From assembly GCA_027576995.1 (NCBI GenBank), contig JANBQC010000646.1, forward strand, positions 1-13,206: a stretch of DNA of 13,206 nt, written 5' to 3'. This DNA comes from Dimargaris cristalligena (taxonomy: Eukaryota > Kickxellomycota > Dimargaritomycetes > Dimargaritales > Dimargaritaceae). This document shows, piece after piece, positions 1 to 8,575 of the stretch (its first letter is position 1; every line of letters begins with the position of its first letter). The notes below the pieces were generated by a model. It was not told the origin of the DNA. It worked only from the letters and a program-made list of their open reading frames with translations, and ran no database searches. Both the position numbers and the translations under genes were made by a program.

Positions 1-887
1 GGGGGATACCGATGAGCTGGAAGTTGCCCAGGATCTTGTTGTCGCGGCACAGCTCGCGCTCACCCTGGAAGACCTTGATCTCCACGGCGGTCTGACCGTC
101 AGCGGCGGTGGAGAAGACCTGGGATTTCTTGGTGGGGATGGTAGTATTACGGTTGATCAGACGGGTGAAGACACCGCCGAGGGTTTCGATACCAAGGGAC
201 AGGGGAGTGACATCGAGCAGCAGAATGTCAGTGACCTCACCGGCCAGGACACCACCCTGAATGGCGGCACCGATGGCGACAGCTTCGTCGGGGTTGACGC
301 TCTTGGTGGGGTCGCGACCGAAGGTGGACTTGACCAAGTCGATCACACGGGGCATACGGCTCATACCACCGACCAGGATGACTTCGTTGATTTCACTGGG
401 GTTAACCTGGGCATCTTTCAGGGCCTTTTTGCAGGGCTGGACGGTGCGCTCAATCAGGGAAGCAGTCAGGGCCTCGTACTTGGAGCGGGACATCTTCAGG
501 TTGATGTGCTTGGGGCCAGTGGCGTCGGCGGTAATGTAGGGCAGGTTGATATCGGTCTGCAGAGTGGAGGACAACTCGATCTTGGCTTTTTCGGCGGCCT
601 CACGGATACGCTGGATGGCCATGCGGTCGTTGTTCAGATCGATGCTCGACTCCTTCTTGAACTCCTCGACGATGTGACGGACCAGGGCAATATCGAAATC
701 TTCACCACCGAGATGGGTGTCACCGTTGGTACTCTTGACCTCGAAGACGCCCTTCTGGATCTCCAGAATACTGATATCGAAGGTACCACCACCCAAATCG
801 TAGACGGCGACGACCTTGTCACCGACCTTGTCCAGACCGTAGGCCAGGGCAGCGGCGGTGGGCTCGTTGATGACACGCAGGACGTTG

Positions 888-928
<41 letters not shown>

Positions 929-1480
929 GGAGTCGTTGAAGTAAGCGGGCACGGTAATGACGGCGTTCTTGACGGGCTTGCCCAGGTAAGCCTCGGCGGT
1001 CTCCTTCATTTTGTTGACGACGAAGCCACCCACCTGACTGGGGGAGTACTTCTTACCGCGGGATTCCACCCAGGCGTCGCCGTTGGAGTGGCCGACGATC
1101 TTGTAGGGCACCTGCTTGATATCGGTCTGGACCTCGGCGTCGGTGAATTTGCGACCGATCAGACGCTTGGTGGCAAACAGGGTGTTCTCGGGGTTGACCA
1201 CGGCCTGGCGCTTGGCGGGCAGACCAACCAGAAGCTCGCCGTCCTTGGTGAAGGCGACCACGGAGGGGGTGGTACGGCCACCCTCGGAGTTCTCAATGAC
1301 CTTGGGGGTCTTGCCCTCCATGATGGAGACACAGGAGTTGGTGGTGCCCAGATCAATACCGATCACGGCGCCCTGGACCTTGGAGCTCATGGCACGGAGG
1401 CCCAGCGAGGGCCGGAGCAGAGCGCGGTTGGCGGAGGCTGAAGCCAAACGGGCATGAGTAGATAGACCAGCGAGGTACAT
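1..1480 (-). CDS. SSC1: Mitochondrial Hsp70 (Ssc1/mortalin type), 5' part, cut by window edge
   Basis: The ATP-driven chaperone of the mitochondrial matrix, which is the motor of protein import and a folding machine. Translation from the ATG at 1480-1478 gives 493 residues with no intron, leaving the frame at base 2. Residues 1-30 are a typical presequence: rich in Ala, Leu, Ser and Arg, with no acidic residue. R29-A30 before M31 fits the R-2 cleavage rule. All Hsp70 signatures are present: [10 protein letters not shown] at 41-50, [11 protein letters not shown] at 177-187, [12 protein letters not shown] at 226-237, [11 protein letters not shown] at 367-377, and the linker DVTPLSLG at 423-430, followed by the start of the beta-sandwich substrate-binding domain. 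Full-length homologues are near 650 residues, so roughly 150 lie outside the window. [14 protein letters not shown] and RTTPSVVAF motifs are of the DnaK/mitochondrial class rather than the cytosolic class. Codons strongly favour C or G endings, as expected of a highly expressed gene. The organellar assignment is very secure; the exact cleavage site is inferred. Confidence 0.97.
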
Positions 1481-1700
1481 TGTGACGGTGGAAGATATAT
1501 GGGAATAGGATATATGCGAGACAGGAGAGAGCGTGTATGTGTGCGGATCAAGGAAGGCAATGCCAAGCGAAATAAAGAAGTGAAAGCAAGATAGGAAATA
1601 CAGTCGACTAAACAGACGAACGAATAGATAGATAGGCAAGAAGGGCCAACTCACTGCATACAGGGAAGGAGAAAAAAAACACGGCCAGGCGGGGAAAAGA
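1481..1700 (-). promoter_or_regulatory. Hsp70 leader / core promoter region
   Basis: The plus strand here is markedly purine-rich (GGAAGA, GAGACAGGAGAGAG and AAGGAGAAAAAAAA runs), so the Hsp70 coding strand reads as a pyrimidine-rich leader just upstream of its ATG, a common fungal core-promoter pattern. I see no canonical inverted GAA/TTC heat-shock element array here or in the next several hundred bases. AGGGG (stress-element-like) motifs occur near 1978 and 2056 but are too short to weigh. The transcription start cannot be placed from the sequence. Confidence 0.35.
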
Positions 1701-2238
1701 GGGTGTGGGTGGAACAGGGTGAGTTAGGTTGGGTTGGGTTGGTTATTTATTATATCCAACAACCCGCCACCCGACTCAGTTTCGCCTATATGCTACACAC
1801 CCAACCCGCCCTTCCTTACTTATGATGACGAGGACGAAAAAAAACCCGCCCCATTCGGCGATAATGCGGGCTATAGAGAGAAGAGGAGATCGGTGGCATA
1901 TAGTACTATTATCAACTAGGTATATTATATAGTACACGCACGCGGAGAGCTGGGATGTGGCGCTGTGGACCAACCAAAGGGGAGACCAGCGCTGCGGACG
2001 CCGTTGTTGTACCCAACCGTGTACTCTCTTTCTTATTGATGCTTGTGAAGAGGAAAGGGGTTTGCTTTCTCACTCTATCCGTTCCTTTTCCTTCGTTTTC
2101 TTTTGCTACCCACGTTCCCCCCCCCTGCTCCCTTACTCCAGGCCATCTAGACACGTTTGTGACTACCCTTCTCGTCGCTTATTGTTCTATTTTAATAGTA
2201 GCTCTTCCTTCAAACCCCGGCAGACCCCCCCCCCACTC

Positions 2239-2263
2239 ACTACTACTACTACTACTACTACTA
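2239..2263. repeat. ACT trinucleotide microsatellite
   Basis: About eight uninterrupted ACT units, directly preceded by a C-rich stretch containing ten consecutive C (2225-2234). The stretch is intergenic. Confidence 0.9.
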
Positions 2264-2615
2264 TTAACTTGGAAAGCCTTGCACCCACTGCTGCTGTGAT
2301 AAACCGCAGTTAGGATAGGTTTAAGCGTCATATAGGCTATATAGTACTGCTTCCTGAACCATCAAGCCAATGGGGCAGGTAATCAGCACGTGACTCATCA
2401 TCGATGGTTCCAGCAACATCTACGGATTAATCTAATAAAATGGATGGATGGAGAAGAAGAGAGATTTGCTAAGGAATCGCAGACTATAGGTTGGGTGGAA
2501 ATCGAACATACCGAGGAAATGTGTGTAACATCCACCCAAACCAGCAACTAGGTAATGCAATGAGGAAGAAACAACCGCCCCGTATTGCCGCAGCAGCCCA
2601 TTCTAAATAAGCCCG

Positions 2616-2654
2616 CCAATCCCTACCAATTACCCCAACCACCGGACAGCCAAT
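2616..2654. promoter_or_regulatory. Cluster of three CCAAT boxes
   Basis: CCAAT occurs on the plus strand at 2616-2620, 2626-2630 and 2650-2654, with a fourth copy at 2367-2371. CCAAT is the core of HAP/CBF (NF-Y) sites. The cluster lies about 700 nt upstream of the MOCS2A ATG and 1.1 kb upstream of the Hsp70 ATG, so its target is uncertain and chance occurrence is possible. Confidence 0.25.
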
Positions 2655-3354
2655 AGGCGGGAAGAACTCCTCTTATCCGCTGGGAATGTATGCTTTTCTA
2701 TATTCACATACTCCTATTTCCTTCTTTCTCGATCACCTGCTGAAATAGATAATACAGACCGTGGGCCAACCACACCAGCTAGGGTGGGGGTGGGCTCGTG
2801 TGGTTTAGCTGTATAACAAATGCCACTGGCCTAGGTGCGTTAAAGAGGGAGGAAACAGCGTGTGCCAAACAACATACTCACTCTGACCAAAAACGGACTA
2901 GTCAAATCGGAGAGGCAAAAACGCAGTCACTGCACCTTGGCTACGGCACTAGCCAGATAAGAGGGAGAGAGGGGCTGGACAAGAGACCTGGTAAATAGTC
3001 CCCATTAAGGAGTATGTATGTGTCTCTCTAACCATATAGCATATAGCCTACTTTCTAGTGCTATAAAAACTAGGATTGTTGAGGTCTGGGAACAACGTGT
3101 GACTCTGGGTTTATTTATGCACCACCCTCACTCTAAACCATCCCGTTACTCGCTTCAACGTGACAGTACGGTACAGTGAGAAAGTTTCCCTGGGGAAGGG
3201 TACTCTAATGCCAATTTGCCCCCCAGCATCGTCCTTTTCCAACTTACCCTCACAACCATTCCCTTCTCTTCTAGCTTGCTTGAGCCAAGAGCCCATCTTC
3301 ATTCACCACCCCCATTAACCCACGCATTCCTTTCTAGTCGGGCTAATTTGACCC

Positions 3355-3851
3355 ATGGCCCAGGTAAGCAGTATGGTATGGCCAGGTGACTCGGCCCTGG
3401 CCCAGTGCCCAAACCCAGGTGTATTCTTCCCTCTTCGTATATGCGTCCCATGGGCTGTGTTCCCCGACTTCTATTATTCACCCCTTTTCCCTAAATCTAC
3501 TACACCTCTCCTCCCCGTTTGCTCTTGTCTCCACCCCCCGGACTCCTACAGTCACCGCAATACAAGGTTTACTACTTTGCGTCGGTCCGTGAGGCAGCCA
3601 ATGACACAACGTCGGAGTCCTTCGACTACCCTCCCACTTGCCAGTCGGGTCCGGACGGGAGCGGACTGCGGATATCAGTGCAAGAGGTTCTCGCCCGTTG
3701 CGTCGCTAAACACCCGGGGCTTCAGGCGGTGGTGGACCGGTGCATGGTGGCCTTGAACCAAGAGTACGTGCCCCAGGGGACCGGGTGTGATCAAGTATGG
3801 GTGAAGCCCAACGACGAGGTGGCCCTCATCCCACCGGTGAGTGGTGGCTAA
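3355..3851 (+). CDS. MOCS2A: Molybdopterin synthase sulfur carrier subunit (MoaD/MOCS2A)
   Basis: A small cytosolic ubiquitin-fold protein that, as a C-terminal thiocarboxylate, supplies sulfur to turn cPMP into molybdopterin together with the large subunit MOCS2B/MoaE. It is charged by an MOCS3/Uba4-type E1-like enzyme. I read two exons: 3355-3363 (ATG GCC CAG) and 3552-3851, joined in phase 0 across a GTAAGC...CAG intron, giving 102 residues. The start is KVYYFASVREAA (8-19), the usual MoaD first strand and helix. DEVALIPPVSGG (91-102) is the hallmark tail, ending exactly in Gly-Gly-stop as function requires. A Ser/Gly/Pro-rich stretch (about 22-41) makes the protein longer than the roughly 80-90 residues usual for the family. 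The next strand and helix (LRISVQEVLARCVAKHPGL, 42-60) follow. An ATG-like start at 3519 would avoid the intron but adds unconserved residues, so I prefer the spliced start. No large-subunit gene is seen nearby. Confidence 0.9.
3364..3551 (+). other. MOCS2A intron
   Basis: 188 nt, from GTAAGC to a pyrimidine-rich CTCCTACAG acceptor, in phase 0. It sits only three codons after the ATG, and the downstream exon carries all of the conserved protein. Confidence 0.75.
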
Positions 3852-3894
3852 CCGCCTGCCACCGGGTTGGTCGTTTTATTGCTTTACTGAACAG
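3837..3894 (+). other. Possible alternative (retained) intron over the MOCS2A stop
   Basis: The codons for V99-S100 read GTG AGT, preceded by CCG, which makes a perfect GTGAGT donor. 58 nt downstream lies CTGAACAG followed by GTGGAG, a plausible acceptor with a branch-like CTGA just before it. Splicing here would remove SGG and the stop, and continue in frame for about 14 codons to a TGA near 3942. The remaining introns in the window are at least 150 nt, so this may be chance. Confidence 0.2.
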
Positions 3895-4080
3895 GTGGAG
3901 GAGGATGAAGGAGGAGGAATCCATAATACATACAGTGCGTGAGAGCCACGCTTACATAAAACATGAATGGGTAGAGCAGCCGTTTGGCGTATGACCTCTT
4001 CAGTCATCTCATAGATTGGTTGTAGTTGGGGAGAGGGGGTCTGTGCTGAGTGAGCCTATTGGGGAGGGGTATGCCTTCCA

Positions 4081-4130
4081 AATAATAATAATAATAATAA
4101 TAATAGTAATAATAGTGGTACTAGTAGTAG
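4081..4130. repeat. AAT/TAG trinucleotide microsatellite
   Basis: Eight perfect AAT units (4081-4104) run into imperfect TAG/TAA units and a short TAGTAG tail. A smaller ATA run follows near 4175-4187. Confidence 0.9.
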
Positions 4131-4804
4131 TGTTGATTGTATGTATCATATTCTGGACTCCGGTGCATTCTTTGATAATAATAATAAGGTTGTTTACGGG
4201 GAATTGGGGCGGCAGGGTCAACCAAGGGGTTTCAAGATCCCCGTGGGCCAGCCCGATAGCCCTTAGTTGGCACCATCTCTATCTCCATCTTCGTTATCAC
4301 GAGACTAACATCCCCGATACATGTAGATGGTGCTGGACATGGGGACCAGAAAAGGAAGGTGGAACAGGGCTGGGTTTGGGAAAATGAAATGCGGAAATAG
4401 TAACAAAGCGACTGTCCAAACGGTGAGACAGTGCGGCCAAATCAAAGAGGAGGAAAGGGCGATTCCTGAATAGTTTTGATTAATTGACCCGAGGATCTCC
4501 ACGGCCCTGAAATCCTTTCAGTGTCTAGACTGGTGTCAGTGGCTTCGTTCCTGAAGGAAAGTATCGGGGAGTGAAGGTTGCTCACTCCCAGGCGCTTCTT
4601 CATATACCCTAGATAGGACGGGAAGCCCTTCGCTTGCAAAGTAGCAGCAGCAGCAACTGCAACGACAGTAATAGGCTGTCGGAATTTCCCTAAAGGACTA
4701 CATGGATCGGTGGGCTATGTCTAAATGTGGTTGGGGGCCTATTTATCACCCTCAGTGCCATCCACCAGATGAGACACTATGTAGCCACCAGGGTCCTCTA
4801 CTCT

Positions 4805-4890
4805 CTGTCTCTCTCTCTCTTTCTCTGCGCATACAGGCCGGATCAGACGGAATGTATGCGCGCATACATACATATATATATATCTCTCTC
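4805..4890. repeat. CT repeat, palindrome and CATA/TA repeat block
   Basis: A CT-dinucleotide run (about 4805-4826) is followed by GCGCATACA (4827-4835), then an 18-bp perfect palindrome (4852-4869), then a CATA/TA run ending in TCTCTCTC (to 4890). The arms of the palindrome repeat the GCGCATACA word, so several alternative hairpins are possible. Confidence 0.8.
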
Positions 4891-5060
4891 AGAATGTAAG
4901 GAAAGGACTTTCTTCCTTGCTGGAAGGTATAATGAATGGAAGGGTATGGGCAAGAGATCCCATAGCGGGGCGGGCCCTGAGAACGGGTGGCACATAAACA
5001 AGCGGGAGGGGGTGCGTGGGTATTCTGTGCGGGCCGGGACCATCTGACCGGTGTCCTCCT

Positions 5061-5112
5061 CTACTACTACCACTACAACAACTACTACTGCCACCACTAC
5101 TACTACTACTTA
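5061..5112. repeat. Imperfect CTA/CAC trinucleotide repeat
   Basis: CTACTACTAC, CACTACAACAACTACTACTG and CCACCACTACTACTACTAC segments form one degenerate trinucleotide tract. In orientation it is the reverse complement of the TAGTAG tail at 4119-4130. Confidence 0.85.
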
Positions 5113-5539
5113 CCTATTATTTCCTCTCTTCCCCGTCCAGCCAAGGGTATTGTCCACCTTATATATACGGTAGATGGAAGTGAGTGTGTGGGGGTGTGAT
5201 TGGACGTGGGAGATGGGTGGTCATGTTACCACCGCGGCTCTCCTCTCTACACCCACGCACACCTCAAATCCTGCTATATGTTCTCTCTCTCGCTTGTAAG
5301 AGAAAGAGGCTGGAGGGGGAGGAGGGGAGGTGGATGACACCCAAAGCAAGCTATTATTGTGCATGTGTAGGGTAGCAATGGCTGTGTGCGTGATGGGGGT
5401 TTACGGTCCGCAGTGCTATAATTACTGCTGCCGGGTCCGCCTCCGGACTTGTAAATAACGATGACTTCTACTACTGCCACATAGTCCTTCTCTATATATT
5501 CCTTCTCGGCTACTTAGCATAGCCTTGCTCTTTAAGTAC

Positions 5540-5866
5540 CCCCCTCCTCCCGCTTCCTACCATACCCCAAAACTTTCCCTCTTACCTTTTCCCCTCCTCA
5601 TTCCCATTGACTGCATATACTCTCCCGCAAACTCCGGCCATTCCCTCTTTTCAAAAGGCTGTCACTACGTATACTTATACTCCAGCCAAGCCACCTACCT
5701 GTCTATCGACCTCTTCTTTACCTAGCAGTTCGTACTATTACTCCTTCGTCCGCTTCGTCAACCCCCTCCATTGGTCGCTTGGTAGACCCATTTGGTCTAG
5801 TCGTCGTACCTTACCACCACCCTTGCCCCGTTTCCTTCAAACTCGTACCGCCCTTACCCTTACACA
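5540..5866 (+). promoter_or_regulatory. Pyrimidine-rich leader of the WD40 gene
   Basis: The plus strand is dominated by C and T (CCCCCCTCCTCCCGCTTCC, CCCTCTTACC and CCCCTCCTCA type runs) up to the proposed ATG at 5867. Such CT tracts are common just upstream of fungal starts. The ATG has a favourable ACACA context in front. No TATA box stands out. Confidence 0.4.
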
Positions 5867-8575
5867 ATGACCAAGGTTCCCTACACTGAGTAAGTTAACC
5901 CTTCTATTATAGCTATCAGAAGAAGGGTTCTCTATGGCGGTAGCAACTCCGTCGAACCTGGAGTGGCACAGCGGGTGTAGGCTAAGGTACAGTGGGACAG
6001 TCCTTTGCCTCTGCTTGGAGTCATGTTTTAGCTATGCTATCCCGCTTGACCATGGTGGTCAGAGACTGAGGGGACAATCCTCGCCCATGCCTCGTGCTGT
6101 TTTCAATAATGAATGGAAGGCCACCCGCCCCATTCCGCTCCGCTCGCCGGTTCCGAAATATACCGGCCATTGGAGGTGGGGTGGGTATTTGGCATATATT
6201 GTCAACAAACTGCTGGAACGGTGTGTACACCAGTGGCCGATTGGGCGTGTTGGTGGAACTTTCACATTGATGGGCCATAAGGCTAGTTAACTAGCTGCTG
6301 GGCCTCTAAAATAGGGAAAGCGTTAGAGGAATCCGGTCATTCCTACGCCTCGATTCACTCCCCCTTGCAGCCACATTGAGTGGCAAAAGGGTTCAAGTGA
6401 GGCAGTGGGCCCTTTCCTTGGTGCGCATTCATTCATTTCATGCCTCGCACCACCTCCATTCCATCTCACTTTAATCCCCCCCCCCCGTTCAGTTCCTCCG
6501 GCATTCATTCATTCATTTACCCAGCCCCTATGCGCATTCATGTTTATCACCACTGTGCTTCCTGAATCTAATCGGATACATAGTTTTTTTGGGTATCAGT
6601 GGGGGGTGGCTAATTAATCCTAAAGTACTCTGCCAGCTTGTTCCTTAACTAATCTAATTTTCTCTTCCCAAATATTCCGTTTATAATGTACATCCCTCCG
6701 CTTCTCTACAGACGTGGTAGCGTATTCATTAATCGGACTAAGGAATATACCCTTAAGTCTACCGCCCAGCACTGGTAAGCCCCTGTCTTTCATTTTTCCC
6801 ACTCCATCGACCACCGCGCAGCAGGGGTGGTGGTCTGGTCCGTCGTCTATATATCGACCAACGGTGAAGGGGCTCCTACACTAGTCACTCGCTTTAACAA
6901 GTGTCCGTTTTCCCCCACACGTATCCCCCCCACCCTTTTCCATTTCCCCCACTTAGGCAACTGCAAGACTGTGTTGTATGCCCCGAAAGCCAGTCCGAAG
7001 TATACTACCTCAATGACTATCGGGTGCAGAAGTTCAACCAGGTCACTCAGCAGGTGAGTCTTTTTTTTTTGTTGTAATTCCGTAATCGATCCCCTCCATC
7101 CTCGTTGGTGTATGGGTCACTCAGACACCCCAGCGGGGACCTGGCTGTTCATCCGACCATCGTCTCCTCTTCCTGCTGGCGTGTCTTATGTTCCATTGGA
7201 CTATTCCTATACACACCATGGACGACCAAGGATAGCTGTACTGTCTGAGGCGGAAGGGGGTAAATAATTATTCTGGTGTGTGATTTAACCATGGGTGTGT
7301 CATGCGATGGTTCCCTTACACCCGTCTATTATTTTTCCCACCCTAGGTTGAAACTACCCCTCACAAATTCGACTTCAAGTCCGTTAGCCTAAATGTCGGG
7401 TAAGTTTTTATTAGACACAGTCGCATCGCTGCGATTTAGGTACCTTGGTAGTTAAAGCATATCGGTGTTTCCCGTGATTGCCAAACACCTCTACACGTTT
7501 CCGCCCCAATCATCCACTAAATCCTGATTTGTTGCATTCCGTTTAGATTGTTATGCATCACTAATATCCACCATGTCCCCACAATGCATCAATTACCCCC
7601 CCCTCTCACTTCTGCTGTCCATCGATTAGATACGGATACTCAGTCACATCGGGTGAAAGCAGCGAAATCTCGATCTACGACTCATACTGCAACCAGTCCC
7701 GGACCCACCACATTGGCAAGGACATCAACAACCACCTATCCTTCAACTACAATCCCATCTACCTACCGGCGGGATGTCGGCCACCGTCTGAACCCCATCT
7801 ATTGGCCTGCAACAATGACGGCAATATCCGAGTGCTGTCCTTACCCGACCTGCGCATCATTAAGAAAATCCCTATGCTCTATTCCGTCAACTACGCCTCG
7901 GTCAGTCCTGACGGGCGTAAAATGGTGGTGGTGACCGACGACCAGGCAGTGAAACTCTTCGATGTACGCGGGTCTACCTACACCCCTGTCCAATCGTTTA
8001 ACACCTTCCACAACGCATCATACTCCTGCAACTGGAACCAATTGTCCGATATGTTTGCAGTTGCCACCGCCGATGGCTTTATTGACATCTTTGACATTCG
8101 CAGCCAAAAGAAGTTCAGAGAAATTCGCTCCACACAGGTGAGTATTCGAGTCCAACTCCCCTTACCACCCCTACCTCCACACAAGTAATCTTAACTAGTC
8201 ATACCCTGCCCTATACAATACACTAGACTAACAATTTATTATGATATGGTACTGTACGGCTGTGTTTTAAAATAATATTTTCCTACTATATAGCACCCTC
8301 GTACTGGTGGTGCCTGTCGAGTGGTCAAGTTCTCGCCTGGCTATTCAACCGACCTGATGGTCTTTTCCGAGCAGACGAACTACATTAATGTCATCGACAC
8401 CCGCAATTTCGAGGACATCCAGCGTATTCGCGTTGCCCCCGATGGCCAGAAAATTACTGGCTTCTCCTTCACACCCGACTGCAATAGTCTCTATGTTGGA
8501 ATTGCTGACCGTCTAACCACATTTGCCGTCAACCAAACCAGCCGCCGGTGTTTTGGATCATGGGATATTGTGTAA
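5867..8575 (+). CDS. WD40 repeat protein with DUF2415-type C-terminus (function unknown)
   Basis: A fungal beta-propeller protein of unknown function, resembling the uncharacterised fission yeast WD protein C2A9.03 family. I read six exons: 5867-5889, 6712-6774, 6957-7053, 7347-7399, 7630-8137 and 8294-8575. All have GTRAG donors and compatible phases, giving 341 residues. HWQLQDCVVCPE (28-39) and VYYLNDYRVQKF (44-55) match the conserved N-terminus. YGYSVTSGESSEIS (80-93) and LACNNDGNIRVLSLPDL follow. Propeller blades are seen at VNYASVSPDGRKMVVV (165-180), KLFDVRG, WNQLSDMFAVATADGFIDIF and RVVKFSP...DLMVFSEQ. The ending ITGFSFTPDCNSLYVGIADRL, cut here as the DUF2415-like segment, precedes the stop. 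Exons 3-6 are secure. Exon 2 is well supported, because it completes the codon for W29 in HWQL. Exon 1 rests on phase, context and donor only and lies across an 822-nt intron. Confidence 0.85.
5890..6711 (+). other. Unusually long first intron of the WD40 gene
   Basis: GTAAGT donor and CTCTACAG acceptor, 822 nt, against 156-293 nt for the gene's other introns (6775-6956, 7054-7346, 7400-7629 and 8138-8293). It contains a 14-bp perfect palindrome (6282-6295), CATT repeats and a run of eleven C (6476-6486). No extra exon was recognised. If exon 1 is wrong, part of this stretch is leader or intergenic. Confidence 0.5.
6426..6518. repeat. CATT tetranucleotide repeats and C-run
   Basis: CATTCATTCATTT at 6426-6438 and CATTCATTCATTCATTT at 6502-6518, separated by a C-rich stretch with eleven consecutive C (6476-6486). 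Further CATT/ATTCAT copies occur near 6535. Confidence 0.8.

Larger units (their letters stand above)
1481..3354. other. Intergenic region between divergent Hsp70 and MOCS2A genes
   Basis: I recognise no gene in these 1.87 kb. The stretch holds a GATA run (about 1624-1634), GGGTT repeats (about 1723-1744), a CT-rich block (about 2070-2270) with a run of ten C (2225-2234), an ACT microsatellite (2239-2263), four CCAAT pentamers (2367, 2616, 2626 and 2650) and a pyrimidine-rich run-up to the MOCS2A start (about 3205-3350). The open frames here are short, low in complexity and resemble no family I know. Since the flanking genes diverge, this interval probably carries both promoters. Confidence 0.6.
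3852..5866. other. Repeat-rich intergenic region with no recognised gene
   Basis: About 2 kb between two plus-strand genes. It contains several microsatellites (listed separately), an 18-bp palindrome at 4852-4869 and a CT-rich run-up to the WD40 gene. No RNA gene or known protein was recognised on either strand. The only stretch with a slightly protein-like look is a minus-strand frame open from about 4715 down to 4442, which lacks a good start and any known motif. No AATAAA lies close downstream of MOCS2A, so its polyadenylation signal is not obvious. Confidence 0.6.

Noticed and set aside
506..1441. A 311-residue plus-strand reading frame rich in Gly, Leu, Val and Asp, resembling proteins annotated as NAD-specific glutamate dehydrogenase
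   Set aside because: It is the exact codon-register antisense of the mitochondrial Hsp70 gene, starts with GTG and has the composition expected from complemented Hsp70 codons. Kept as a finding, not as a gene.
1723..1744. Telomere-like TTAGGTTGGGTTGGG stretch
   Set aside because: Only about four imperfect units of a GGGTT type, internal between genes, so simple repeat rather than a telomere or telomere scar.
2490..2520. ATCGAAC at about 2500 as a reverse-strand tRNA B box
   Set aside because: The flanking bases do not form a T stem, the last consensus base differs and no A box is found at the right distance.
3852..4400. A MOCS2B/MoaE large-subunit gene overlapping or following MOCS2A, as in the human bicistronic locus
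   Set aside because: No frame shows the MoaE motifs (VRxxxxG, YEAY, HRxG or a WKKE-type end). The DNA becomes repeat-rich at once.
5867..8575. WD40 protein as the Trm82/WDR4 partner of the nearby TRM8
   Set aside because: The HWQL...VYY N-terminus, the SGESSEIS segment and the DUF2415-like C-terminus belong to a different WD40 family, so the proximity looks accidental.
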